From contig JAFWSI010000045.1 of assembly GCA_017519415.1 (NCBI GenBank), forward strand, positions 124,001-188,000: 64,000 nucleotides of DNA. Direction: 5' to 3'. Of this stretch, positions 40,899 to 49,116 are shown piece by piece (the first letter of the stretch is position 1; each line of letters begins with the position of its first letter). A program made the position numbers and the translations under genes. Below the pieces are notes generated by a model. That model ran no database searches. It was not told the origin of the DNA and worked only from the letters and a program-made list of their open reading frames with translations. The stretch comes from Ruminococcus sp. (GTDB lineage Bacteria > Bacillota > Clostridia > Oscillospirales > Ruminococcaceae).

Positions 40899-42455
40899 AT
40901 GAAATGTCCACATTGCGGAACGGATAATGAAGCGGGTTTCAGGTTCTGCGTCAAATGCGGCACTAATCTTGAAGATCCGCAGGAACTTAACATCGAACAG
41001 CTCGATATGGGCGGCTATCATTCGGAGGAGGATTCGTCCTCCGGCGGCTTCACGCTGGGCAGCGGCACCTTCACCATAAGCGACAGCCCCTCATTCGATA
41101 ATTCTTCAGACCTATATACAGCTGATGAGCTCAACGATTCCGACGAGGAATTTGACTTCAGCAGCTTTGACGAGCCCTTTATTCCAAAACTGGATACTGG
41201 AAGAGTCGCTCTTCCCGAGCAGTCCACAACGGTCAGACAGGCTCAGATGAACAATGCCTTCGGCGGTATGCAGGGCATAATGCTCCAGCCTCAGCCGGGT
41301 ATGCAGGGAATCCCTCAGCCCGCAGCCATGCAGGGCATAGCTCCCCAGGGAGGTATGCAGGGTATACCACAGCCCGCGGCTATGCAGAGCGCAGCTCCCC
41401 AGGGAGGTATACAGGGTATACCCCAGCCCGCAGCCATGCAGGGTATAGCTCCTCAGGGAGGTATGCAGGGAATCCCCGCTCAGGGCGTTCCACAGCAGAA
41501 CGGTATGCCTGTCTACGGACAGCCGGTCATGTATGCCCAGCCGCAGATAATAGGCTACGACCAGAACGGCAACCCCGTTTACGGTCAGCCCGTCATGTAT
41601 GCTCAGCCGCAGATAATAGGCTACGATCAGAGCGGTATGCCTGTTTACGGTCAGCCCGTCATGTACAGTCAGCCGCAGATAATAGGCTACGATCAGAGCG
41701 GTATGCCCGTTTACGGTCAGCCCGTTATGTATAACCAGCCTCAGAGCGGCGATCCCATGAACCCCCAGGCATTCCAGATGCCCGGAATGGCAGCCATGCC
41801 GCAGATGACAGGTATGCCCGCAATGCCTCAGGCAGCGGTGCCGCCTCCCGCAGAGGACAAGGAAAAGGTAGAGGTCCCCGACGACTTCTGGGAGTTCTTC
41901 GACGGCGGAAAGGCTACAGAGCACGCCAAGGTCGAAGCGGAAAACGACTTCTTCGGAAAGCGCGGCGACGAGATCGACAATATGAAGCGTTTCCAGAAAA
42001 AGGACGCCTATATGAACGATACCCCCATTGTTGACGGCAGCGCCCTGCTGAAAAAGAACGAGCCCGCCAAGTTCAACAAGTTCTATATGAAAGCAGCCGA
42101 TATAGCCAATGCAGACGACCTGGAAGCCAATACCTCCCCGGACTCAAGGGACTATATGGGCGTTACCAGAAAGGTGGACGCGGACAAGCTCAAGGCTCAT
42201 GAGGAAAGCAGGCCGTGGAACATCATGAGCAAGACAGAACAGGCCAATGCAGACGAGCTTGAGGCTCATACCGAAAAGAAGCGCGGCTCCATGATGGCTC
42301 AGGCAGACCGCGCAGTGGAGGCTATGCCCAAGAAACCCAAGACCTACAACGACGAGATAGACGCCATCGAGCTTCCCGAAGGCATGAAGTCCAAGAAAAA
42401 GAAGACCGTTTCGGATACCCCGGAAATTCCCGGCTTGCCGGAATTTTATAAATAA
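40899..42455 (+). CDS. Zinc-ribbon protein with Pro/Gln/Met-rich tandem repeats
   Basis: A 518-residue cytoplasmic protein. The N-terminus is a four-cysteine zinc ribbon (CPHCG, then CVKCG 15 residues later). An acidic Ser-rich linker leads to two repeat arrays: about four copies of a unit like GMQGIPQPAAMQGIAPQG (residues about 125-200) and about four copies of a unit like MPVYGQPVMYAQPQIIGYDQ (about 205-290). The C-terminal 200 residues are charged and contain three spaced (A)DELEAHT-like motifs. The repeats suggest a disordered, condensate- or scaffold-forming region. GGAG precedes the ATG at 40899. No function is known; mscL follows 35 bp downstream. Confidence 0.85.
   Translation: MKCPHCGTDNEAGFRFCVKCGTNLEDPQELNIEQLDMGGYHSEEDSSSGGFTLGSGTFTISDSPSFDNSSDLYTADELNDSDEEFDFSSFDEPFIPKLDTGRVALPEQSTTVRQAQMNNAFGGMQGIMLQPQPGMQGIPQPAAMQGIAPQGGMQGIPQPAAMQSAAPQGGIQGIPQPAAMQGIAPQGGMQGIPAQGVPQQNGMPVYGQPVMYAQPQIIGYDQNGNPVYGQPVMYAQPQIIGYDQSGMPVYGQPVMYSQPQIIGYDQSGMPVYGQPVMYNQPQSGDPMNPQAFQMPGMAAMPQMTGMPAMPQAAVPPPAEDKEKVEVPDDFWEFFDGGKATEHAKVEAENDFFGKRGDEIDNMKRFQKKDAYMNDTPIVDGSALLKKNEPAKFNKFYMKAADIANADDLEANTSPDSRDYMGVTRKVDADKLKAHEESRPWNIMSKTEQANADELEAHTEKKRGSMMAQADRAVEAMPKKPKTYNDEIDAIELPEGMKSKKKKTVSDTPEIPGLPEFYK
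41250..41750 (+). repeat. Two in-frame tandem repeat arrays
   Basis: Inside the zinc-ribbon gene: about four units of roughly 60 bp (41260-41480) and about four units of 66-69 bp (41500-41750). Arrays of this kind can change copy number by slippage. Confidence 0.75.
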
Positions 42456-42489
42456 CAAACTATCATATTATTAAGGAGATGTTGTAAAA

Positions 42490-42879
42490 ATGAAGAAATT
42501 TTTACAGGAATTCAAGGAATTTGCACTCAAAGGCAACGTAATGGACATGGCAATCGGCGTTATCATCGGTGCAGCATTCGGTAATATCGTTACCGCTCTC
42601 ACAGAGGATTTCATCAATCCCCTTATCGCCTGTATAGGCGGTGCCGAGGTTGGCGGAAAGATAAAGCTCGGCGATACAGGTCAGTACCTCAACTGGGGAC
42701 ACTTCGTAACAGCTATCATCAACTTCCTCATCATGGCATTCTGCATTTTCCTCATGGTAAAGGCAGTAAACAAGGTAATGAGCATAGGCAAGAAGAAGGA
42801 AGAGGAGAAGCCCGCAGAGCCTCCGAAGGAAGAAGTTCTCCTCACAGAGATCAGAGACCTCCTCAAGGAAAAGAAGTAA
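42490..42879 (+). CDS. mscL: Large-conductance mechanosensitive channel
   Basis: A 129-residue membrane protein of the MscL family, which opens under membrane tension and releases solutes during osmotic downshock. The N-terminal amphipathic segment LQEFKEFALKGNVMDMA, the pore-lining first helix IGVIIGAAFGNIVTAL and the second helix (about 72-92) are all typical. It ends in the usual charged cytoplasmic bundle. AAGGAG precedes the ATG. The gene is 35 bp behind the zinc-ribbon gene and may be cotranscribed; two terminators follow. Confidence 0.97.
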   Translation: MKKFLQEFKEFALKGNVMDMAIGVIIGAAFGNIVTALTEDFINPLIACIGGAEVGGKIKLGDTGQYLNWGHFVTAIINFLIMAFCIFLMVKAVNKVMSIGKKKEEEKPAEPPKEEVLLTEIRDLLKEKK

Positions 42880-42897
42880 TTTCTGCTTACATAAATA

Positions 42898-42928
42898 AAA
42901 GACCTCCGTCAGGTGCGGAGGCCTTTTT
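42898..42928 (+). terminator. Terminator of mscL
   Basis: CCTCCG (42903-42908) pairs with CGGAGG (42916-42921), extended by flanking A/T pairs, followed by TTTTT. Confidence 0.75.
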
Positions 42929-42940
42929 AATGCAAAGAAT

Positions 42941-42968
42941 AAGCCGCCCCTTCGGAGCGGCTTTTTTT
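42941..42968 (+). terminator. Second terminator behind mscL
   Basis: AAGCCGC (42941-42947) pairs with GCGGCTT (42957-42963), followed by T residues. Confidence 0.7.
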
Positions 42969-43410
42969 ATACTCTTTTTACCAAGCTGATAATGAAACCG
43001 ATAAATACAACGGTTGCGAGGGCCAGAGTCAGTCCGGAGATGACCGTACCCGCAATGGATATTCCCTTTTTGTCGCTTTTAAGTCCCTTTATGCCCAGTA
43101 TCAGTCCGATAAGTCCCATGCATATGCCGAGCACAGGCACACAAAATAGAATTATATTGATAAGGCTCACCACCAGGGAAGCAATGGCATTGCTGCCCGA
43201 TTCCTCCACCTGGGGATTGGCGTAGGGGTCCTGAAGCCCGTAGAAGTCTGACTGTCCGTAATTGGGATAACCGCCGTAGCCCTGATTACCGTACTGACCG
43301 TTATTCGGAGCACCGCCGTAGCCCTGATTGCCGTACTGACCGTTATCGGGAGCAGCTCCGTAGCCCTGACCAGCGGGATTGTTGGGATCGTTATTGTAAT
43401 TATTGTCCAT
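42967..43410 (-). CDS. DUF4190-type membrane protein
   Basis: A 147-residue protein. The first 65 residues are a Gly/Tyr/Asn/Gln-rich low-complexity stretch with the unit NGQYGNQGYGGAPN repeated. Two membrane helices (about 75-108 and 120-143) flank a short loop GLKSDKKG, the pattern of DUF4190 proteins. The function is unknown. It lies 13 bp downstream of carB on the same strand, so it may be expressed with it, although nothing links the functions. Confidence 0.8.
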   Translation of the reverse strand: MDNNYNNDPNNPAGQGYGAAPDNGQYGNQGYGGAPNNGQYGNQGYGGYPNYGQSDFYGLQDPYANPQVEESGSNAIASLVVSLINIILFCVPVLGICMGLIGLILGIKGLKSDKKGISIAGTVISGLTLALATVVFIGFIISLVKRV

Positions 43411-43423
43411 TTTTTTACTCCCG

Positions 43424-46400
43424 TTACTTTATATCGGCGTGATGTGCCTGGAGAGACTTAACGCCGAGGTGAGTATTGTGCTTGATAGCCTTGATGCCCT
43501 CCGCGCTTGCCTTCGCAGCAGCCATGGTGGTCATGTAGGGTACTCTGTGCTTGATGGCCGCCTTGCGGATATAGCTGTCGTCGTGAGCGCTGGTCTTGCC
43601 TGCGGGAGTATTGATTATCATCTGTATCTCACCGTTTGCGATCTGATCTGCGATATTGGGACGTCCCTCGTAGATCTTGAAGATCTTCTCGCAGGGTATT
43701 CCCGCTTCCTTAATCATCTCGTAGCTCTTGCCTGTAGCGATGATATGGAAGCCCAGCTCATGGAAGGATCTGGCTATGTCAACAAGCTCCGGCTTGTCTC
43801 TGTCGCATACGCTGAGAAGAACGTTGCCCTCGAGAGGGAGCTTGTTCTTTGTAGCCTCCTGAGCCTTGTAGTAAGCCTCGCCGAAGGAGGGCGATATACC
43901 GAGAACTTCTCCTGTGGAACGCATTTCCGGTCCGAGGAGAGGGTCTACCTCCTGGAACATATTGAAGGGGAACACAGCCTCCTTTACGCCGTAGTGGCCG
44001 ATCTGCTTGTCCTTGAGCTCAGGAACAGGAGAAGGTCTGCCTGTTATGGAGGAGGTGATTATATCCGTAGCTATCTTTACCATGTTGATGTCGCATACCT
44101 TGGATACCAGCGGGACCGTTCTCGATGCACGGGGATTGGCCTCGAGAACATATACCGTATCGCCCTCGATAGCGTACTGCATATTCATAAGACCGCATAC
44201 GTTCATCTCTACGGCGATCTTCTTAGTGTACTCCTTAATAGTAGCTACATGCTTCTCTGTGAGATTCTTTGAGGGCAGGATACAGGCGGAGTCACCGGAA
44301 TGTACGCCTGCAAGCTCGATATGCTCCATAACGCATGGAACGAAGCAGTGTGTGCCGTCGGAAATAGCGTCAGCCTCGCACTCTGTAGCATGGTTGAGGA
44401 AGCGGTCGATGAGTATGGGTCTGTCGGGAGTTACGCCTACCGCAGCGTCCATGTACACTCTCATCATCTCGTCGTCGTGAACTACCTCCATGCCGCGTCC
44501 GCCGAGAACGTAGGAGGGACGCACCATTACTGGATAGCCTATCTTGTTTGCGATAGCGATAGCCTCATCAGCGTTTACAGCCATACCGGCCTCAGGCATA
44601 GGAATGCCAAGCTTGTCCATCATGGCGCGGAAGTGGTCACGGTCCTCTGCAAGGTCGATGGTCTCGGGAGTCGTACCGAGGATATTCACGCCGTACTTCT
44701 TCAGGTCGTTTGCAAGGTTGAGAGGAGTCTGTCCGCCGAACTGAGCGATAACGCCCACGGGCTTCTCCTTTTCGTGTATAGCAAGAACATCTTCAAGTGT
44801 AAGGGGCTCGAAATAGAGCTTATCCGATGTATCATAGTCGGTGGAAACCGTCTCGGGGTTGCAGTTTACGATAATGGACTCGAAGCCCAGCTTCTTGAGG
44901 GCAAGTGCAGCGTGAACGCAGCAATAGTCGAACTCGATACCCTGTCCTATCCTGTTGGGGCCGCCGCCCAGTATCATTATCTTGGGCTTGTCGGTGTTTA
45001 CGGGGCTTCTGTCCTCCTCAAGGTGATATGTGGAGTAGTAGTAGGCAGCGTCCTTTGTGCCGCTTACGTGAACGCCCTCCCATGCTTCCTTGACGCCGAT
45101 GGCCATGCGGGCATTCCTTATCTCCTCCTCGGTGACTTCAAGGATAGAGCTGAGGTAACGGTCCGAGAAGCCGTCCAGCTTAGCCTGCTTTAATACGTCG
45201 TCTGCGGGAACAGCTCCCTTATTTTTAAGGAGAGCCTCCTCCTCGTCAACAAGCTCCTTCATCTGCTCGATGAAGTACTTCTTTATCTTTGTGAGGTCGT
45301 GGAGCTCGTCTATGGTAGCGCCCTTGCGGAGAGCCTCGTACATTACGAACTGTCTCTCGCTGGTGGGGAAGCGGAGCTGTGAAAGGAGCTCCTCCTTTGT
45401 CATATTGTGGAAGTTCTTGGCAAAGCCGAGACCGTATCTTCCTGTCTCCAGTGAACGGATAGCCTTCTGGAAGGCCTCCTTGTAGGTCTTGCCTATGCTC
45501 ATTACCTCGCCTACGGCTCTCATCTGAGTGCCAAGCTTGTCCTCAGCGCCCTTGAATTTCTCGAAAGCCCAGCGGGCGAACTTGATAACGATATAATCTC
45601 CGTCGGGAACGTACTTGTCAAGAGTGCCGTACTTGCCGCACTCGATGTCCTTGAGTGTGAGGCCGCAGGCCAGCATAGCCGATACGAGAGCTATCGGGAA
45701 GCCGGTAGCCTTTGAAGCAAGTGCGGAGGAACGCGAGGTTCTTGGGTTTATCTCGATGACAACGATGCGTCCTGTCTCGGGATCACGGGCAAACTGACAG
45801 TTGCAGCCGCCGATGACCTCTATGGACTCGATTATCCTGTAGGACATCTCCTGTAACTGAGCCTGTACGTCCTCGGGGATAGTCAGCATGGGTGCGGAGC
45901 AGAAGGAATCGCCCGTATGTACGCCGATAGGATCTATATTCTCGATGAAGCAGACGGTTATCTTGTTGTTCTCTGCGTCGCGGACTACCTCGAGCTCAAG
46001 CTCCTCCCAGCCGAAGATACATTCCTCGACAAGTACCTGTCCTACGAGAGAGGCCTGAAGACCTCTTGCGCATACTACCTTTAACTCGTCCACATTGTAT
46101 ACCAGTCCGCCGCCTGCGCCGCCCATGGTGTAGGCAGGACGGAGAACTACGGGATATTTCAGCTTTTCGGCTATCTTAACAGCCTCATCGACAGAATATG
46201 CTACCTCGCTCTTTGGCATTCCGATACCCAGAGCGCTCATGGCGTTCTTAAATTCGATACGGTCCTCGCCTCTCTCGATAGCGTCTACCTGAACGCCTAT
46301 TACCTGCACGCCGTACTGCTTGAGCACGCCTGCCTTGTCAAGCTCCGAGCAGAGGTTGAGTCCCGACTGGCCGCCGAGGTTGGGGAGGAGAGCGTCAGGG

Positions 46401-46645
46401 CGTTCTTTTTCGATTATCTGAGTAAGTCTTTCGAGGTTGAGAGGCTCGATGTAAGTAATATCAGCAACATCGGGATCCGTCATGATAGTTGCGGGGTTCG
46501 AGTTTACGAGGACTATCTCATAGCCAAGCTTCCTGAGGGCTTTGCAGGCCTGAGTACCCGAATAATCGAACTCGCAGGCCTGTCCGATGATGATAGGACC
46601 CGAACCGATTATCATGATCTTGTTAATATCCTGTCTTTTTGGCAT
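43424..46645 (-). CDS. carB: Carbamoyl phosphate synthase large subunit
   Basis: A 1073-residue enzyme that makes carbamoyl phosphate from bicarbonate, ammonia (passed on from the CarA subunit) and ATP, for pyrimidines and arginine. The two homologous halves each begin with an ATP-grasp unit (MIIGSGPIIIGQACEFDYSG and MILGGGPNRIGQGIEFDYCC), and a C-terminal regulatory methylglyoxal-synthase-like domain is present. The ATG at 46645 was chosen because AGGAG lies 6 bp upstream, giving the standard length. carA is not beside it, which is somewhat unusual. Confidence 0.97.
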   Translation of the reverse strand: MPKRQDINKIMIIGSGPIIIGQACEFDYSGTQACKALRKLGYEIVLVNSNPATIMTDPDVADITYIEPLNLERLTQIIEKERPDALLPNLGGQSGLNLCSELDKAGVLKQYGVQVIGVQVDAIERGEDRIEFKNAMSALGIGMPKSEVAYSVDEAVKIAEKLKYPVVLRPAYTMGGAGGGLVYNVDELKVVCARGLQASLVGQVLVEECIFGWEELELEVVRDAENNKITVCFIENIDPIGVHTGDSFCSAPMLTIPEDVQAQLQEMSYRIIESIEVIGGCNCQFARDPETGRIVVIEINPRTSRSSALASKATGFPIALVSAMLACGLTLKDIECGKYGTLDKYVPDGDYIVIKFARWAFEKFKGAEDKLGTQMRAVGEVMSIGKTYKEAFQKAIRSLETGRYGLGFAKNFHNMTKEELLSQLRFPTSERQFVMYEALRKGATIDELHDLTKIKKYFIEQMKELVDEEEALLKNKGAVPADDVLKQAKLDGFSDRYLSSILEVTEEEIRNARMAIGVKEAWEGVHVSGTKDAAYYYSTYHLEEDRSPVNTDKPKIMILGGGPNRIGQGIEFDYCCVHAALALKKLGFESIIVNCNPETVSTDYDTSDKLYFEPLTLEDVLAIHEKEKPVGVIAQFGGQTPLNLANDLKKYGVNILGTTPETIDLAEDRDHFRAMMDKLGIPMPEAGMAVNADEAIAIANKIGYPVMVRPSYVLGGRGMEVVHDDEMMRVYMDAAVGVTPDRPILIDRFLNHATECEADAISDGTHCFVPCVMEHIELAGVHSGDSACILPSKNLTEKHVATIKEYTKKIAVEMNVCGLMNMQYAIEGDTVYVLEANPRASRTVPLVSKVCDINMVKIATDIITSSITGRPSPVPELKDKQIGHYGVKEAVFPFNMFQEVDPLLGPEMRSTGEVLGISPSFGEAYYKAQEATKNKLPLEGNVLLSVCDRDKPELVDIARSFHELGFHIIATGKSYEMIKEAGIPCEKIFKIYEGRPNIADQIANGEIQMIINTPAGKTSAHDDSYIRKAAIKHRVPYMTTMAAAKASAEGIKAIKHNTHLGVKSLQAHHADIK

Positions 46646-46726
46646 ATTATTCTCCTGACCCGTACAAGGAAAAATGTACGTTGATATATTTGCCATGAAA
46701 CGTCATGGCGCAGCTTCTTACCTTAT

Positions 46727-46755
46727 ATAATAGCATAATCCGATCAAAAATGCAA
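46727..46755 (-). promoter_or_regulatory. Promoter for carB
   Basis: Minus strand TTGCAT (46750-46755), 17-bp spacer ending TGC, TATTAT (46727-46732). A 7-bp hairpin GCCATGA/TCATGGC (46692-46709) lies in the leader. Confidence 0.6.
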
Positions 46756-47000
46756 TACAGAAAATCCCGCTGCTGCGGGCTGATTTTTTAGGAAATCTGC
46801 AAAAAGACGGGAGTAAGCCCCGCTGTACGGACCCACTCTTTCTCCCTTTTCACCTTGATGTTTTCCGGTTTCCCACTTTCCCACTTTCTCAGTTACTTTT
46901 CCGTACAATATACTTTAGTAAGTTAATGCGCAGAGGTGAAGGAAGAAAGGGAGAATACTGTCAGCCGGGAAGGCGGGAAATATTATGCAGTCCGTATACG
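46756..47000. other. Gap between carB promoter and next gene
   Basis: About 245 bp with no supported gene; only short unsupported frames and a CCCGC/GCGGG hairpin near 46769. Confidence 0.4.
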
Positions 47001-47027
47001 GAAAAAGGGACGGATAGTATCCGCCCC
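47001..47027 (-). terminator. Terminator of the two-helix protein gene
   Basis: GGGACGGAT (47007-47015) pairs with ATCCGCCCC (47019-47027); TTTTTC follows on the minus strand. Confidence 0.75.
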
Positions 47028-47036
47028 TGTGATATG

Positions 47037-47378
47037 TCAGTCCTGCACCCTTGCCCGCTTCCTCAGTCTGATACGCTTTATTGCGGTCCTGACGCACAGA
47101 ACGGCACCTGCTGCGGAAAGCAGACAGGCTCCGCCGCATAACACAGCCTGAGCCCTTATGATATTCATCATGTGCCCCGCCATTGCCACTGCCCTTTCGT
47201 GAGAAAGGTCCACCTCGTATTTATGTATAAGGCTCTGATGATAGCTCTCCGTGGCATAGTGCAGGCTTGCGCCTGTCCATACTGCGAAAGCGTACACCGC
47301 AATGATAAACAGGAAAAAAAGTATTACCGGAACAGCTACAGAGCTTTTTGCATGGTTCCCGGTTTTTATCTCTGTCAT
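47037..47378 (-). CDS. Unknown two-helix membrane protein
   Basis: A 113-residue protein with helices at about residues 14-36 and 73-97. The outer loop (about 37-72) carries several histidines (LHYATESYHQSLIHKYEVDLSHER). The C-terminus is strongly basic (RTAIKRIRLRKRAR), placing it in the cytoplasm. AAAGGAGG precedes the ATG at 47378 and a near-consensus promoter lies upstream, so the gene is real. I do not recognise a family. Confidence 0.75.
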   Translation of the reverse strand: MTEIKTGNHAKSSVAVPVILFFLFIIAVYAFAVWTGASLHYATESYHQSLIHKYEVDLSHERAVAMAGHMMNIIRAQAVLCGGACLLSAAGAVLCVRTAIKRIRLRKRARVQD

Positions 47379-47419
47379 ATGTCTGCCTCCTTTATCAAAA
47401 GCCAAGTCCTTATAAGCCT

Positions 47420-47448
47420 ATTATAATCCATGAACAGACGGAAGTCAA
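47420..47448 (-). promoter_or_regulatory. Promoter for the two-helix protein gene
   Basis: Minus strand TTGACT (47443-47448), 17-bp spacer, TATAAT (47420-47425). Confidence 0.8.
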
Positions 47449-47560
47449 TAAAAGTGACGGAAACGTAATACGAAATACATTTTGTTAGTTTTATCTAATA
47501 CAAAACTCAGAAATGCCTATGAACAGGCAAAAACGGCTCTCAAAAATCTTTGACAAATAC

Positions 47561-47589
47561 TTGACATTTCCGATTGTTTGTGCTATAAT
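47561..47589 (+). promoter_or_regulatory. Promoter for the acidic lipoprotein
   Basis: TTGACA (47561-47566), 17-bp spacer ending TGC, TATAAT (47584-47589): full consensus with extended -10. Confidence 0.88.
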
Positions 47590-47666
47590 GCATTTGTAAG
47601 AGGTTCAGATGAACTTATAACAAGTTTCACAGACTTCTTCGTACTATATCAGGAGGGATAAATTCC

Positions 47667-48383
47667 ATGAAAAAAATCATTTGCTTATCAACCGCTCTTC
47701 TTTGTATGCTTTCTGCCTTCGCAGGCTGCGGAGACACATCAAAGGAGAAGACATCATCAGCCACATCTTCAGTTTCAGACACAACTACAGACGCAGACAC
47801 TGCCACTACAGACACAGCCGGAACAACAGAAGCAGCAACTACCGGAAAAAAGGAAAACGGCAAGACAGGCAGCACCGCAGAAGCAGCTGATTTTATCGGA
47901 AAATGGCAGTGCGACGAGATCATCGCAGACGGAAAGAGCTCCGATAACCTTCTGGGCGTAGACGCTTACGCTCTGTATCAGCTCGAGCTCAACGAAGACG
48001 GTACAGGCACCCTGTTCTCATTCCTCTATTCGGGCTTCCTGGGCGACGATGAGCCCCTCAGGCTCACATGGGAGGCAGAGGGCAGCGATTCCGTCAATGT
48101 AACTATCGACGAGTCGCAGTTTGAAGGCTTCGCAGCAGACGATGACGATGACGACTTCAGCGTTGAGACCGAAACAGAGACCATGAAGCTCAGAAAGGAC
48201 GGAGACAGACTGGTTATCGCCGAGGACGAGGAAGACACAGGCTTCATGATCTACCTTTCAAAGGTGGACAAGTTCACTCCCATACCCGAGGATATGGAAA
48301 TGTCACTGGACTTCGGCGGCGAGTTCGCCACAGACTTTGAGTTCTCCGACGAGGATTTCGGATCCGCCTCAAAGGCTGAATAA
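47667..48383 (+). CDS. Acidic lipoprotein with lipocalin-like domain
   Basis: A 238-residue lipoprotein. The signal peptide ends in FAGC (Cys21). A Ser/Thr/Asp/Ala-rich linker (23-72) leads to a domain starting FIGKWQCDEIIADG and continuing YQLELNEDGTGTLFS, the pattern of small lipocalin-like beta-barrel lipoproteins common in gut Clostridia. The domain is interrupted and followed by strongly acidic stretches (AADDDDDDF, DFEFSDEDFG). Ligand and function are unknown. A very strong promoter suggests high expression. Confidence 0.85.
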   Translation: MKKIICLSTALLCMLSAFAGCGDTSKEKTSSATSSVSDTTTDADTATTDTAGTTEAATTGKKENGKTGSTAEAADFIGKWQCDEIIADGKSSDNLLGVDAYALYQLELNEDGTGTLFSFLYSGFLGDDEPLRLTWEAEGSDSVNVTIDESQFEGFAADDDDDDFSVETETETMKLRKDGDRLVIAEDEEDTGFMIYLSKVDKFTPIPEDMEMSLDFGGEFATDFEFSDEDFGSASKAE

Positions 48384-48433
48384 TATTCTTAACGACCTCC
48401 TTATTTGCGGCAATACCGCTTTATAATATCAAA

Positions 48434-48463
48434 GGGACTGCACGAAGCAGTCCCTCTTTTTTA
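48434..48463 (+). terminator. Terminator of the acidic lipoprotein gene
   Basis: GGGACTGC (48434-48441) pairs with GCAGTCCC (48447-48454), followed by TCTTTTTT. Confidence 0.82.
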
Positions 48464-48473
48464 TCTGTACCAC

Positions 48474-49094
48474 TCAGCCCGTACACCTTGCAAGCATGGC
48501 AAGGGTGAGCGAGATATTTTCGTTATGCACCGCAACGCCCTTTGGAGCGTTGAGATGTACTGCGGCAAAGTTCAGGATAAATCTTATCCCCGCCTCTGCC
48601 ATGCGGTCACAGACCTCCTGTGCAGCTCCTTCCGGCACGGTGATAATGCCTATGTGTATATCGTTTTCGCGGCAGAAGCTCTCCAGCTCGTCGATATGGC
48701 GGACAGGCCTGCCGTTGATGTTGCTGCCCACGCGGTCACTGTTGCAGTCGAAGCCGCATACTATATCGAAGCCGTAGGCCTGAAAGCCGTTGTACTCCAG
48801 CATAGCCCTGCCGAAGTTGCCCATGCCCGCAACGACCACGCCGTCGCGGTTATCGAAGCCGAGCACCCTGCCTATATCGCTCATGAGCTCAGCTGTAATA
48901 TACCCCACCTTGGGCCTGCCGCCGCTGCTGACGGAGGCGAGATCCTTTCTCACCTGCACGTCGTTGAGTCCCAGCGCCTCGGCAATGGCCGTAGCGGAGA
49001 TATTCCCCTTTTTCCTGTCGTCGGAAAGGGAGGCAAGGTAGCTGAAGTAAACAGGGAGCCTTGAAAGCGTCTGTGAGGTAATATTCTTATCCAT
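48474..49094 (-). CDS. rex: Redox-sensing transcriptional repressor Rex
   Basis: A 206-residue repressor that responds to the NADH/NAD+ ratio. The N-terminal winged helix (ISATAIAEALGLNDVQVRKDLASV, about 32-56) binds DNA. The Rossmann domain starts with VVVAGMGNFGRAML (about 85-98), and the C-terminal NFAAVHLNAP segment is the domain-swapped region. It lies 22 bp behind nfnB on the same strand, so it belongs to the nfnA-nfnB-rex operon and probably controls NAD-linked electron flow, including these genes. Confidence 0.95.
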   Translation of the reverse strand: MDKNITSQTLSRLPVYFSYLASLSDDRKKGNISATAIAEALGLNDVQVRKDLASVSSGGRPKVGYITAELMSDIGRVLGFDNRDGVVVAGMGNFGRAMLEYNGFQAYGFDIVCGFDCNSDRVGSNINGRPVRHIDELESFCRENDIHIGIITVPEGAAQEVCDRMAEAGIRFILNFAAVHLNAPKGVAVHNENISLTLAMLARCTG

Positions 49095-49116
49095 AGTATA
49101 CCTCCCTTCAGGGGGC

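Noticed and set aside
46926..47151. Two overlapping ~70-codon plus-strand frames near 46.9-47.1 kb
   Set aside because: They overlap a terminator and the end of a supported minus-strand gene and have no family resemblance.
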